In this document: positions 14,679 through 21,173 of the stretch, one piece after another | How positions within the stretch are numbered: the stretch's first letter is position 1 | How the letters are laid out: the number at the start of each line of letters is the position of its first letter | DNA from: a virus | Length of the DNA stretch: 38,331 nt | IMG/VR virus record: IMGVR_UViG_3300045996_002259 | Span: 1-38,331 of that record | Direction: 5' to 3' (one strand) | Translations under genes and position numbers: made by a program | The notes under the pieces: model-generated | What the model was told of the DNA's origin: nothing | What the model saw: the letters and a program-made list of their open reading frames with translations, nothing else | Databases searched by the model: none

Positions 14679-14999
14679 TTATCGCCGGTAATCGTTTTTG
14701 GATTTCTCCTTGAACTGGTATTTCTGAACCGTGCGCGTGACACCAGCGGTATCGGTGTATTGATAGCGGCCGGCCTCAGTGGCCCAGATGAGAATTTCGG
14801 CATTATCAACAAGCGCGGCCTGGTCAGGGTGACCAGTTACCAGGCATTGCATGGAGTTCGTCTTGGCCTGAACCAACAAGCCTTCCGGCAGCACCTGGGC
14901 AACGGTCCCCCACAGCTCGATCGGCTTGATTGGGGGCGCTTCAGGAGCGGCAGCAAACAGGGCCAACGGCAGCAGCAGAAAGGCGAGGAACTTTTTCAT
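14679..14999 (-). CDS. Secreted protein encoded inside the tail operon
   Basis: A 106-residue protein with a classic signal peptide: MKKF, a hydrophobic core LAFLLLPLALF, and a likely cleavage near AAA-PEAPP at residue 18. No lipobox Cys is present. The mature part is small and beta-rich (IELWGTVAQVLPEGLLVQA; ILIWATEAGRYQYTD), reminiscent of an OB-like fold. It lies between the tail completion and tube genes and is directly followed by a strong terminator, so it behaves like an inserted cargo gene. A role in superinfection exclusion or host envelope change is possible but there is no direct sign. Confidence 0.7.
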   Translation of the reverse strand: MKKFLAFLLLPLALFAAAPEAPPIKPIELWGTVAQVLPEGLLVQAKTNSMQCLVTGHPDQAALVDNAEILIWATEAGRYQYTDTAGVTRTVQKYQFKEKSKNDYRR

Positions 15000-15019
15000 G
15001 CCGATCTGCTAGCAAAGCA

Positions 15020-15670
15020 TCACTCGTCACGCAAGGCTGCGACGACGCTGTAGGTGAACTGGTCGAACCAGTTGCGCTCCGTCTGCTCGCCAATCTCTTC
15101 TTCCACGAAGAGATCATAAACGGCGATGCCCGGGACGGGGACGGGGTTGCCGCGCTTCACCGTGCCGGTCCCCTGCCCTGTCGCCGTTGCGGTGAAGATC
15201 GTCCCGACCGTGTTGGCGGCCGCGCCGATCGCAGTGAAGTCGGTGGTCCCGATGGTGACGATCTCGTAGATCATGCCGGCAGCGATATCGGGAGCGGAAA
15301 CAAAATCGGTAAGTGAAAGCGTGCAGAAGTGAACGAAGGCTTTTTTATAGCCGTAGCCGAAACTTTCGGCAATCCAACCGGAGCGCTGGGTGTGCGCAAC
15401 CTGGGGCGTGCTACCCGTCACGACTTCGTCGGCCGAGGTGCCGAGGTAAATACCCAGCTCCACCCGATACAGGGCGTCCACCGCTTCATCCTCGGGAGCG
15501 CGGGCCGCGTCGAAAACGACACGGGGGTATTTACGGTTGGTCTGTTCTTTGCGGCGCTTGAATTCGACGGGATCCCAAACGAGGTCGACAGGCTTTCGAA
15601 AGGTGAGCCACGCCAGGGCGCAGGCTTCGGATTTATCGCGGATTGCCAGTGAAGTGGTTGTTTCAGACAT
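15020..15670 (-). CDS. Tail completion or terminator-type protein with embedded GTTDFTAIG domain
   Basis: A 216-residue protein at the position of the tail terminator. The first 120 residues and last 40 are alpha-beta. Between them residues 128-171 (IAAGMIYEIVTIGTTDFTAI and following Thr/Gly-rich strands) match a small beta module that occurs as an insert in many unrelated phage structural proteins. That module would decorate the tail. The start is the ATG at 15670, which is followed by TTTS residues and preceded by about 36 bases after the micropeptide stop. Confidence 0.6.
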   Translation of the reverse strand: MSETTTSLAIRDKSEACALAWLTFRKPVDLVWDPVEFKRRKEQTNRKYPRVVFDAARAPEDEAVDALYRVELGIYLGTSADEVVTGSTPQVAHTQRSGWIAESFGYGYKKAFVHFCTLSLTDFVSAPDIAAGMIYEIVTIGTTDFTAIGAAANTVGTIFTATATGQGTGTVKRGNPVPVPGIAVYDLFVEEEIGEQTERNWFDQFTYSVVAALRDE

Positions 15671-15706
15671 GGGAAGGTGGAAAAGTAGTGGGTAGTTAAT
15701 AGGTGA

Positions 15707-15793
15707 TCAGCGATCCGCACGGCGCCGACCGAGTTCGTAGGCCCAAAGCGCGCTACAAAAACAAAAGGCCAGGAAGATGAAAAAAAGGGCCAT
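15707..15793 (-). CDS. 28-residue membrane micropeptide
   Basis: The ATG at 15793 lies 4 bases beyond the TAA of the upstream gene. The product is M-A followed by a 17-residue hydrophobic segment (LFFIFLAFCFCSALWAY) and a short basic tail (GRRRADR), a single-pass topology with the tail in the cytoplasm. It has no Shine-Dalgarno but sits so close to the upstream stop that coupled translation is plausible. I do not recognise it. It may be a lysis or tail-membrane peptide, or chance. Confidence 0.45.
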   Translation of the reverse strand: MALFFIFLAFCFCSALWAYELGRRRADR

Positions 15794-15797
15794 ACAA

Positions 15798-16499
15798 TTA
15801 CTGGCGGGTTTCGAAGCCTGACTGTCCGGCGGCCTTCAGGATCATGGCTTCCATCTCGCGCTCGAGGGAGGCGGCCGCGTAGCGCTCGGCGTAGGCGATG
15901 CGACGGATCATCTCCGCACGGACGTCTTCAGGGACGTCGGTCGCTGCCATCTCGAAATGGTATTTGAGCAGACCGAACACGATGCGATGGCGGCCGTCGG
16001 CTGAACCGTGGCGCGCCACCCAGCCAGGCGAACGGATGCCAAGGGCCTCGACGCCGGAATTCCATTGGCCGGCAAGGCGTCCGACTTTGCGACGGAGATC
16101 CCTATAGACTTTTTCCAGATCGGCGACATTGGCCGAGTAGCGGTTGCCCTCGGACAAATCGGAACGGAGGGGCTTGCCGGGTTTCTTGTTGGCAAGAAAG
16201 AGGCGGCGGTGAATGCCGGCGAGATCCCGCGCGCCGCCCTCGAGCACGGGTTCAAAGATATAGCCGAGGTCGCGGGCCAGGGCGTTCTCGCCGCGGGCTT
16301 TGTCGGCCGTCGTGATGGCGCCGCCCGGGCCACGGCCGGAAGCGCTATTGGCCGGCGGGGTGATACCGACCACGCGACGGGCCAGACCGCGCAGGCCGCG
16401 GAGCCAGGCGTATTCCAGCGTGGTGTTGGCCACGCCTGAGAATCGCGCGGCGCTGCGCACCAAGGCGCTTGTGTCGATTTCTAGCGCGAGGCCGGACAT
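15798..16499 (-). CDS. HK97 gp10-like minor tail or tail completion protein
   Basis: A 233-residue protein, mainly helical with a basic middle (RDLRRKVGRLAGQWNSGVE). The start SGLALEIDTSALVRSAARFS is the type seen in HK97 gp10-like tail proteins and minor tail proteins of the Z type. Residues 50-80 have a Gly-rich loop. It is preceded by a head-tail adaptor gene with a gap of 3 bases. The assignment rests on position and general pattern only. Confidence 0.55.
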   Translation of the reverse strand: MSGLALEIDTSALVRSAARFSGVANTTLEYAWLRGLRGLARRVVGITPPANSASGRGPGGAITTADKARGENALARDLGYIFEPVLEGGARDLAGIHRRLFLANKKPGKPLRSDLSEGNRYSANVADLEKVYRDLRRKVGRLAGQWNSGVEALGIRSPGWVARHGSADGRHRIVFGLLKYHFEMAATDVPEDVRAEMIRRIAYAERYAAASLEREMEAMILKAAGQSGFETRQ

Positions 16500-16502
16500 G
16501 GC

Positions 16503-16832
16503 TCAGGCTTCCAACGCGGACAGGCCGATGACCCATTCGGGCGCGCGGGGGTTGTCGCGGATTTCGGTGATGCGGTAACTGACGCCGGTCTCGGTGAGGG
16601 TGAGCGGCTTGCCATCGACAGGGATGAAGCCGGGATAGGCGCAACGGGCGACACGCACCGTGCAGTTCACATCCGCATGCCAACCGCCGCGCTCCTGGTC
16701 ACGCGTCGTCGTGATGGCGGAGAAAGAGCCGCAGTAGGACTTGCCGTCATACGTGAAGGGACTGCCGGAGATTTCCTGACGGAAGGCGGCGCCTTGGGTT
16801 GCGAGTGCGTTGGCTTGTGAGCGGAGCGACAT
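16503..16832 (-). CDS. Head-tail adaptor-like protein
   Basis: A 109-residue beta-rich protein. The strands GKPLTLTETGVSYRITEIRD and EWVIGLSALEA are the type found in head-tail joining proteins (gpFII-like). The true start is the ATG at 16832. The longer open frame upstream runs through a terminator and a perfect palindrome. The gene sits between the 189-residue head protein and the gp10-like gene, consistent with a connector. Confidence 0.6.
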   Translation of the reverse strand: MSLRSQANALATQGAAFRQEISGSPFTYDGKSYCGSFSAITTTRDQERGGWHADVNCTVRVARCAYPGFIPVDGKPLTLTETGVSYRITEIRDNPRAPEWVIGLSALEA

Positions 16833-16857
16833 GGGAGGAATGCGAGGGGGAACGGTG

Positions 16858-16877
16858 CTGTGGTCACGTGACCACAG
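16858..16877. promoter_or_regulatory. 20-bp perfect palindrome (copy 1)
   Basis: CTGTGGTCACGTGACCACAG is fully self-complementary and lies 25 bases before the ATG at 16832 in a non-coding gap, directly after the terminator at 16888-16909. The inner 18 bases recur exactly at 25879-25896 and 36667-36684. A DNA-binding dimer site is the simplest reading. Confidence 0.6.
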
Positions 16878-16880
16878 AAA

Positions 16881-16909
16881 CAAAACAGGCCGCCCGGTGA
16901 GGGGCGGCC
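16881..16909 (-). terminator. Intrinsic terminator
   Basis: GGCCGCCC (16888-16895) pairs with GGGCGGCC (16902-16909), loop GGTGAG. On the minus strand it is followed by TGTTTTGTTT. It is located after the 189-residue head protein gene. Confidence 0.8.
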
Positions 16910-16915
16910 CGGGGA

Positions 16916-17485
16916 TCACTTCGGCTTGGCCGCTTTCGGCGGCTTGGCGTCGGCCGCCGGCGCTGCAGCGGGCGGCGCGGCCGGTGCCGGCGCATCGGAC
17001 GTGAGGGCCAGCGGGGCGGGCTCAGGCGTAAGGACCGGCGCCGGCGTGACGACAACGGGCGGGACGGCGATCTGGGATTCAGCGGCGGCGAGCGCGTCGG
17101 TGAGTTCCTGGCGGCCTTTTTCGGAAAGCGCCAAGGCGTCAGTCAGCTCTTTGATACGCGCCTCGAGGGCGGCGACCTGCTCGGTGTAATGCTTCGCCGC
17201 GGCGTTGCCGCCGTTAGTGTAGGCGGTCTGCAGATCAGATTCGGCCTGCGTGGTGATCTCTTTTTCCTCGGAGGATTGGAGAGCACGGAGCGTGTCGATA
17301 TCGACGACGCCAGGCGTCGGGTTTTCGCGGCGATGACCGATGGGGTCGCGGAGGACCAGGAAGCGCGGGTGCGGGCTCGCCTTGCGGGTTTTCTCCGCAA
17401 CGACGCCGTCGAGGCCCATGTAGAGAAGATCCGGCGTGGATTCGCGGTAAGGACCGGAGAAACCGAGGACAATATGAAGTGACAT
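16916..17485 (-). CDS. Head protein with Pro/Ala/Lys-rich tail
   Basis: A 189-residue protein. Residues 1-60 are a small beta-alpha domain (LHIVLGFSGPYRESTPDLLY). Residues 70-130 are helical coiled coil (VAALEARIKELTDALALSEK). Residues 135-189 are Pro/Ala-rich ending in KPPKAAKPK. It follows the major capsid gene after a terminator. It may be a head completion or decoration protein. I do not recognise the family. Confidence 0.55.
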   Translation of the reverse strand: MSLHIVLGFSGPYRESTPDLLYMGLDGVVAEKTRKASPHPRFLVLRDPIGHRRENPTPGVVDIDTLRALQSSEEKEITTQAESDLQTAYTNGGNAAAKHYTEQVAALEARIKELTDALALSEKGRQELTDALAAAESQIAVPPVVVTPAPVLTPEPAPLALTSDAPAPAAPPAAAPAADAKPPKAAKPK

Positions 17486-17515
17486 GGTGAAAAGTGAGTA
17501 GGTGAAAACGAGAAA

Positions 17516-17541
17516 GGCCCGCGCCGGTAAAGGCGCGGGCC
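17516..17541 (-). terminator. Intrinsic terminator after the major capsid gene
   Basis: GGCCCGCGCC (17516-17525) and GGCGCGGGCC (17532-17541) form a 10-bp stem with a six-base loop. On the minus strand the sequence continues CTTTCTCGTTTTC. Such a stem after the capsid gene would stabilise the capsid mRNA and reduce downstream reading. Confidence 0.8.
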
Positions 17542-17549
17542 GGAGGGCC

Positions 17550-18938
17550 TTAGAGCAGGCCGGAAATCACCGCGACCGCACTAGCCGGACCTTCGTAGGA
17601 ACCGCCGGCGGGCTTGGTGAGGATCACCGTGGGCACCGAGGTGTAACCGGTGCCGGCGTTGGTGATGGTGATGCCGGTGACCGCGCCGACCGCATCGATC
17701 GCGGCCGTGGCGGCGAGGCTCGCGCCGGCGCCACCGCTGAAGGATACCGTGGGGGCCGCATAGGCGCCCGTGCTGTCGCGGTAGCCGTAGCCCGGGTTGG
17801 TGACCTTGATCGCGCTGGCGACACCCGCGGTGCCGGCGACCACGCCGGAAACGAGGCGCACCAGGTTGTTCGGGTTGCCGACCGCAAGGCCGTCCATCCA
17901 GGCAAGGCGGGTGTGGCAGCTGAGGTTGGTTTCGATCCACTGCTGGACCATCACCGAGAAGCCGGAGTTCGGATCGGTGACGATGCCATAGACGAAATTG
18001 ACGCGGGAGGCGGCGCCGGCAAACACCTCGTCAGGGGTGCGGGGAGCGCGGGCGATATACATCAGCGCGTCCGGCGTGCCGGCGAAGCCGAGCAAGTTGC
18101 CATCGGGATTCGGCATGCCGACATATTTGCCGTAGCGCAGGCCCGACGTGATCTCCGGCAGCTTGCCGGTCGCGATGGCATTCGCGTTCATCGGATTGTT
18201 GATGCCGGCGACGATCAGGGGATCGTCGAGGAGCGACTGGTTGACCGTGCCGCGGGCGAGGAAGTAGCGCTTGCCGTTGTCGGGCACGCCGCGTTCGTCG
18301 AGAGCGCCCATGAGGGGCAGGAGCGTGTTGGCATAGCCCCAGTCGCTGGCGACGGTAACCGTGGGGAGCTGACCGTTGACCGTGGTGCCGAAGTTGGCAC
18401 GGGACACGAGGCTGGCGAGGTTGTCCACGATGGCCTTGGCGAGCGAGACGGCCATGGGATAGGCGGCCTCGTCGATCAGGGCGCGGTTGGTGGCGTTGAT
18501 CTCGCCCACCGTGAACTTGTGATAGATCTGGCGGAAGTTCGACAGGATGCCCGGGACGTCCGTCGTCGAGTAGCTGGTGGCGGCCGTGTCGAAGTTGCTC
18601 ACCGTAGAGAGCGCCTGGATACGCGACACGACAGGTTGGCCGAGAAGCGCGCCGGCGGCCATGGGATCGACGTCTTTGAAGCCGAGGCCGAACTGTTTCA
18701 GCTCAGGGAAGAGCGTGAACGTCAGCTCGAGCGCGCGCTGGAGGACCAGCGTGCCGGCGAGTGTGCCGGGGCTGTTGACGGCGCAAAGCACAAGCGGCGA
18801 CAGAAGGCCAAGCTGCGCGCCGGCCTGATAGACGCGCAGACCGAAGTCGGCGGCAGACATGGCGGAGGCGCAACCGAGGAAAACGCCGAGGAAAAACACG
18901 GCGGACATGATCAGGCGGAGAGAGCGAATAATTTTCAT
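17550..18938 (-). CDS. Major capsid protein with signal-like N terminus and beta C-terminal repeats
   Basis: A 462-residue protein at the coat-protein position, between scaffold and head connector genes. The body (about 27-380; ALELTFTLFPELKQFGLGFK, VGEINATNRALIDEAAYP) looks like a P22-type or N4-gp56-type coat fold. The C-terminal 70 residues carry two beta units, NPGYGYRD and NAGTGYTSVPTV, of the kind displayed on virion surfaces. Residues 1-26 look like a signal peptide (basic start, hydrophobic core, then CASA), with an AXA site just before Met27. Either the real start is ATG Met27 or the coat carries this unusual leader. Neither ATG has a Shine-Dalgarno. Confidence 0.75.
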   Translation of the reverse strand: MKIIRSLRLIMSAVFFLGVFLGCASAMSAADFGLRVYQAGAQLGLLSPLVLCAVNSPGTLAGTLVLQRALELTFTLFPELKQFGLGFKDVDPMAAGALLGQPVVSRIQALSTVSNFDTAATSYSTTDVPGILSNFRQIYHKFTVGEINATNRALIDEAAYPMAVSLAKAIVDNLASLVSRANFGTTVNGQLPTVTVASDWGYANTLLPLMGALDERGVPDNGKRYFLARGTVNQSLLDDPLIVAGINNPMNANAIATGKLPEITSGLRYGKYVGMPNPDGNLLGFAGTPDALMYIARAPRTPDEVFAGAASRVNFVYGIVTDPNSGFSVMVQQWIETNLSCHTRLAWMDGLAVGNPNNLVRLVSGVVAGTAGVASAIKVTNPGYGYRDSTGAYAAPTVSFSGGAGASLAATAAIDAVGAVTGITITNAGTGYTSVPTVILTKPAGGSYEGPASAVAVISGLL

Positions 18939-18986
18939 TTTTTTGTAGCGGAGAGCGGCGGGTTAAAACTTTGCGTGGGTGTCAAA

Positions 18987-19697
18987 TCACCCGAGCAGCT
19001 GGGCGGAGTGTTTGGCGTAGAAGGCTGCGCGTTTGTTCGGATCGGTGATGGCGTTGAACTGGCGGTGCAGATCTTCCTTGGAGTCGGCCTTGTCGCTGCC
19101 CGTGGAGGGCGGCAGTTCAGCGGCGGGGAAGCCGAGTGTGCCGAGCTGCTCGGTCACGAGGCCGTTGACGGCGGTGCCGATCAGGCCGGTGACGGCTTCG
19201 GCGTCCTTGCCGGCGAAGGCTTTGGCGTCGAGTCCCAGGTAACCGGTGATAAGCGACAGCTGTTCGTTGGCGGTCTTGAGGCCGGACTGGGCGGTGGCCA
19301 GATCGGTGCGGGCCTGGTCACGTTCACCGGTGACGGTGGCGAGATTCTTGTTGGCCTCGGCGAGACTGACGGCGGTGCCGGTGCCGGCCTTGGCGGAGGC
19401 GAACGCGGCGCCGATCACGGCGGCCAAGGTCGTCTTGGTCTTGGCCTTCGACTTGTCCTTGTCGTCGTCCTTCTTGTCGTCGTCGTTTTTCTTTTCGCCG
19501 TCGTCGTCTTTGCCGTCTCCGTCCTTCTTCTTTTTGTCGTCGCCTTCGCCGGTGTCGTCTTCGTCGGTCGCGGCGTTGGGATGCTGGGAGGCCAGCTTCG
19601 AGAGTTCGTTGAGTTCGGTCTGCTCGGCGGCAGTGAGCTCACCCTTGGACTGCTTTTGGATGAGAGCGTAGAAACGGAGACGTTTTGATTTTTTCAT
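18987..19697 (-). CDS. Scaffold-type protein with low-complexity charged region
   Basis: A 236-residue protein. Residues 40-80 are almost only Asp, Lys, Gly and Glu (DDKKKKDGDGKDDDGEKK). Then comes an Ala-rich and helical coiled-coil section (TGERDQARTDLATAQSGL) and a conserved-looking end (EDLHRQFNAITDPNKRAAFY). This charged, helical make-up and its place directly before the capsid gene are those of capsid scaffolds. The start ATG is at 19697. The longer open frame begins further upstream, but its extra 9 residues run into the 16-bp element and its surroundings. Confidence 0.7.
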   Translation of the reverse strand: MKKSKRLRFYALIQKQSKGELTAAEQTELNELSKLASQHPNAATDEDDTGEGDDKKKKDGDGKDDDGEKKNDDDKKDDDKDKSKAKTKTTLAAVIGAAFASAKAGTGTAVSLAEANKNLATVTGERDQARTDLATAQSGLKTANEQLSLITGYLGLDAKAFAGKDAEAVTGLIGTAVNGLVTEQLGTLGFPAAELPPSTGSDKADSKEDLHRQFNAITDPNKRAAFYAKHSAQLLG

Positions 19698-19718
19698 GGG
19701 CGAATGCGTTTCGCGCCA

Positions 19719-19734
19719 TGTCAAACGGTGGACA
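19719..19734 (-). promoter_or_regulatory. Shared 16-bp element TGTC-N8-GACA (copy 2)
   Basis: On the minus strand TGTCCACCGTTTGACA, between the terminator at 19736-19766 and the scaffold ATG at 19697. It has the same 8-base gap between TGTC and GACA as the other copies. TTTGACA here is 21 bases before the ATG. Confidence 0.6.
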
Positions 19735-19735
19735 T

Positions 19736-19766
19736 GAAAAAGCCCGCAGCGGTGAAGCTGCGGGCT
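19736..19766 (-). terminator. Intrinsic terminator before the scaffold gene
   Basis: AGCCCGCAGC (19741-19750), loop of six, GCTGCGGGCT (19757-19766), followed on the minus strand by TTTTT. It lies 32 bases after the stop of the 154-residue gene. Confidence 0.9.
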
Positions 19767-19798
19767 GTGAAATAATGACTAAGGTTTTTGCCGATCGA

Positions 19799-20263
19799 TC
19801 AGGCGGCCGCGGGCGTGAAGTCCACATAGAACTTCTGTCCAGGGACGTGTTTGCCAACCAGTGCGGGATTCTGAATGTTGATGGTCAAATCCGCCGACGG
19901 TGAAAACTTCGCGTAGGTGTTGTCCTCGTCGGCGCCGGATTCGGGATAGCCTTCGTTTTTTGCGACGGCGTGGAATTTCACGATCTCGCCGTCACCGCAT
20001 GGGGTGACGGACGCAACTTGCAGTTTTGCTCTCATGTTTTTTATGGGTTCGTTTTCCGCGTGATTGCGAAAGTGTTTGGGCTTCGAAAACGTGACGCTGA
20101 TCCAGTCGCCCCGTTTTTCGAATGCGGCGATCTCGCCGGACATGACACGCTCGGTCGCGTGCTTGATCATGATTTCCTTGGCGATGTGATCGACCAGCTC
20201 GCCGGCCCGCGCCAATTCGTATTGTTCGCGGATCGATGCTTCGACTTCGGCGCGAGTGCTCAC
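19799..20263 (-). CDS. Fused decoration-like head protein
   Basis: A 154-residue protein starting with GTG that overlaps the protease stop (GTGA). Residues 78-154, from MRAKLQVASVTPCGDG to GQKFYVDFTPA, match a small head-region beta protein that elsewhere is encoded alone and begins at this Met. Residues 1-77 are a separate helical domain (YELARAGELVDHIAKEIMIK) with a tail of basic residues. So two modules appear joined. A second start at the internal ATG near 20032 could also give the C-terminal module alone. Confidence 0.65.
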   Translation of the reverse strand: MSTRAEVEASIREQYELARAGELVDHIAKEIMIKHATERVMSGEIAAFEKRGDWISVTFSKPKHFRNHAENEPIKNMRAKLQVASVTPCGDGEIVKFHAVAKNEGYPESGADEDNTYAKFSPSADLTINIQNPALVGKHVPGQKFYVDFTPAAA

Positions 20264-21168
20264 GTCTCGACAGACTTGGCCGCGATGATTTCGCGGAGGA
20301 CTTCGGGCAGGCCGGTGACAATACGATCGACCAGGAGCAACTCGGCGGCCTGCTCGCCGTCGAACCATTGGCCTTGCATGGTGGAATCGGCGACGGCACC
20401 GCGGCGGCCTTTCACGAAGCCGGTGAAGCTGGCATTCGTCCGGCCGGTGCTGTCGTCGAGGAACGTGCGTTCTTCGTCGGTGAGCGGCTTGCCCATCAGG
20501 CCGAGGCCTTTATAGATGCCCTGGCGGAAGAGTTCCAACTTGATGCCCCACTCTTCCAGCATCGCCGTGTAATCATACAGGGCGATGTAGGTGCCGATGC
20601 TGCCGACGCACGCGCTCTTCGTGGCGAAGATGCTCGAGCAGCCGGCGGCGATCCAGTAGCCGGCGCTCGCAAAGGTGTCGGACGAAAAGGCGAACACGGG
20701 GCGGCGGCTCTGCATCTCCACCAGCTGGTCACCGAGTTCGGGGATGCCGATGGCCATGCCTCCGGGAGTCTTGAGCAGGAGGATGACGGTGTGGACATCG
20801 GTGCGCAGATCGATCTCGGCAAGCTCGCGCGAGATGCGATCGGTCGACGCCAGGCGCCAATACCAGCACGTGATATCGTCGTAACCTTTCACCAGCGGGC
20901 CGGAGATCTGCATGAAGGCAATCCCCTCCTGGACGGTGTAGAGCGGGATTTCCCAGGGCCATTGCTGCTCGGCGCCGGCCTGCGCCGAGGCGGCGGCGGC
21001 CACCATCGACTGCAGCGTGGCAGGGTTGGCCTCGGCGGTTTTCATGCGGCCGTGGAAATCGCGGATGATCGCCAAGTGGGCATCGCCTTTCATCGCGACC
21101 GGCGAACACACGAAGTCGGAGAACAGTTGCGCGGGCGAGGCGATGGAGGGAAGTGCGTGGAGGGACAT
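20260..21168 (-). CDS. S49-family capsid maturation protease
   Basis: A 302-residue SppA-like serine protease, the lambda gpC-type protein that processes capsid parts. The nucleophile should be Ser168 in ASAGYWIA, in the segment FSSDTFASAGYW, and the general base Lys220 in IYKGLG. The conserved oxyanion region TPGGMAIGI is at 134-142. The ATG at 21168 follows the portal stop by 3 bases. A TTG at 21177 is in frame and overlaps it. It sits between the portal and a decoration-type gene, the standard head order. Confidence 0.9.
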   Translation of the reverse strand: MSLHALPSIASPAQLFSDFVCSPVAMKGDAHLAIIRDFHGRMKTAEANPATLQSMVAAAASAQAGAEQQWPWEIPLYTVQEGIAFMQISGPLVKGYDDITCWYWRLASTDRISRELAEIDLRTDVHTVILLLKTPGGMAIGIPELGDQLVEMQSRRPVFAFSSDTFASAGYWIAAGCSSIFATKSACVGSIGTYIALYDYTAMLEEWGIKLELFRQGIYKGLGLMGKPLTDEERTFLDDSTGRTNASFTGFVKGRRGAVADSTMQGQWFDGEQAAELLLVDRIVTGLPEVLREIIAAKSVET

Positions 21169-21173
21169 AAAGA

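Noticed and set aside
19440-19560. Repeated GAC/AAG-like sequence as a CRISPR or microsatellite
   Set aside because: It encodes the Asp/Lys low-complexity part of the scaffold; no spacers or repeats of CRISPR type exist.
17502-19688. A 728-codon open frame on the + strand
   Set aside because: It lies antisense to the capsid and scaffold genes, has no domain pattern and results from GC-rich third positions.
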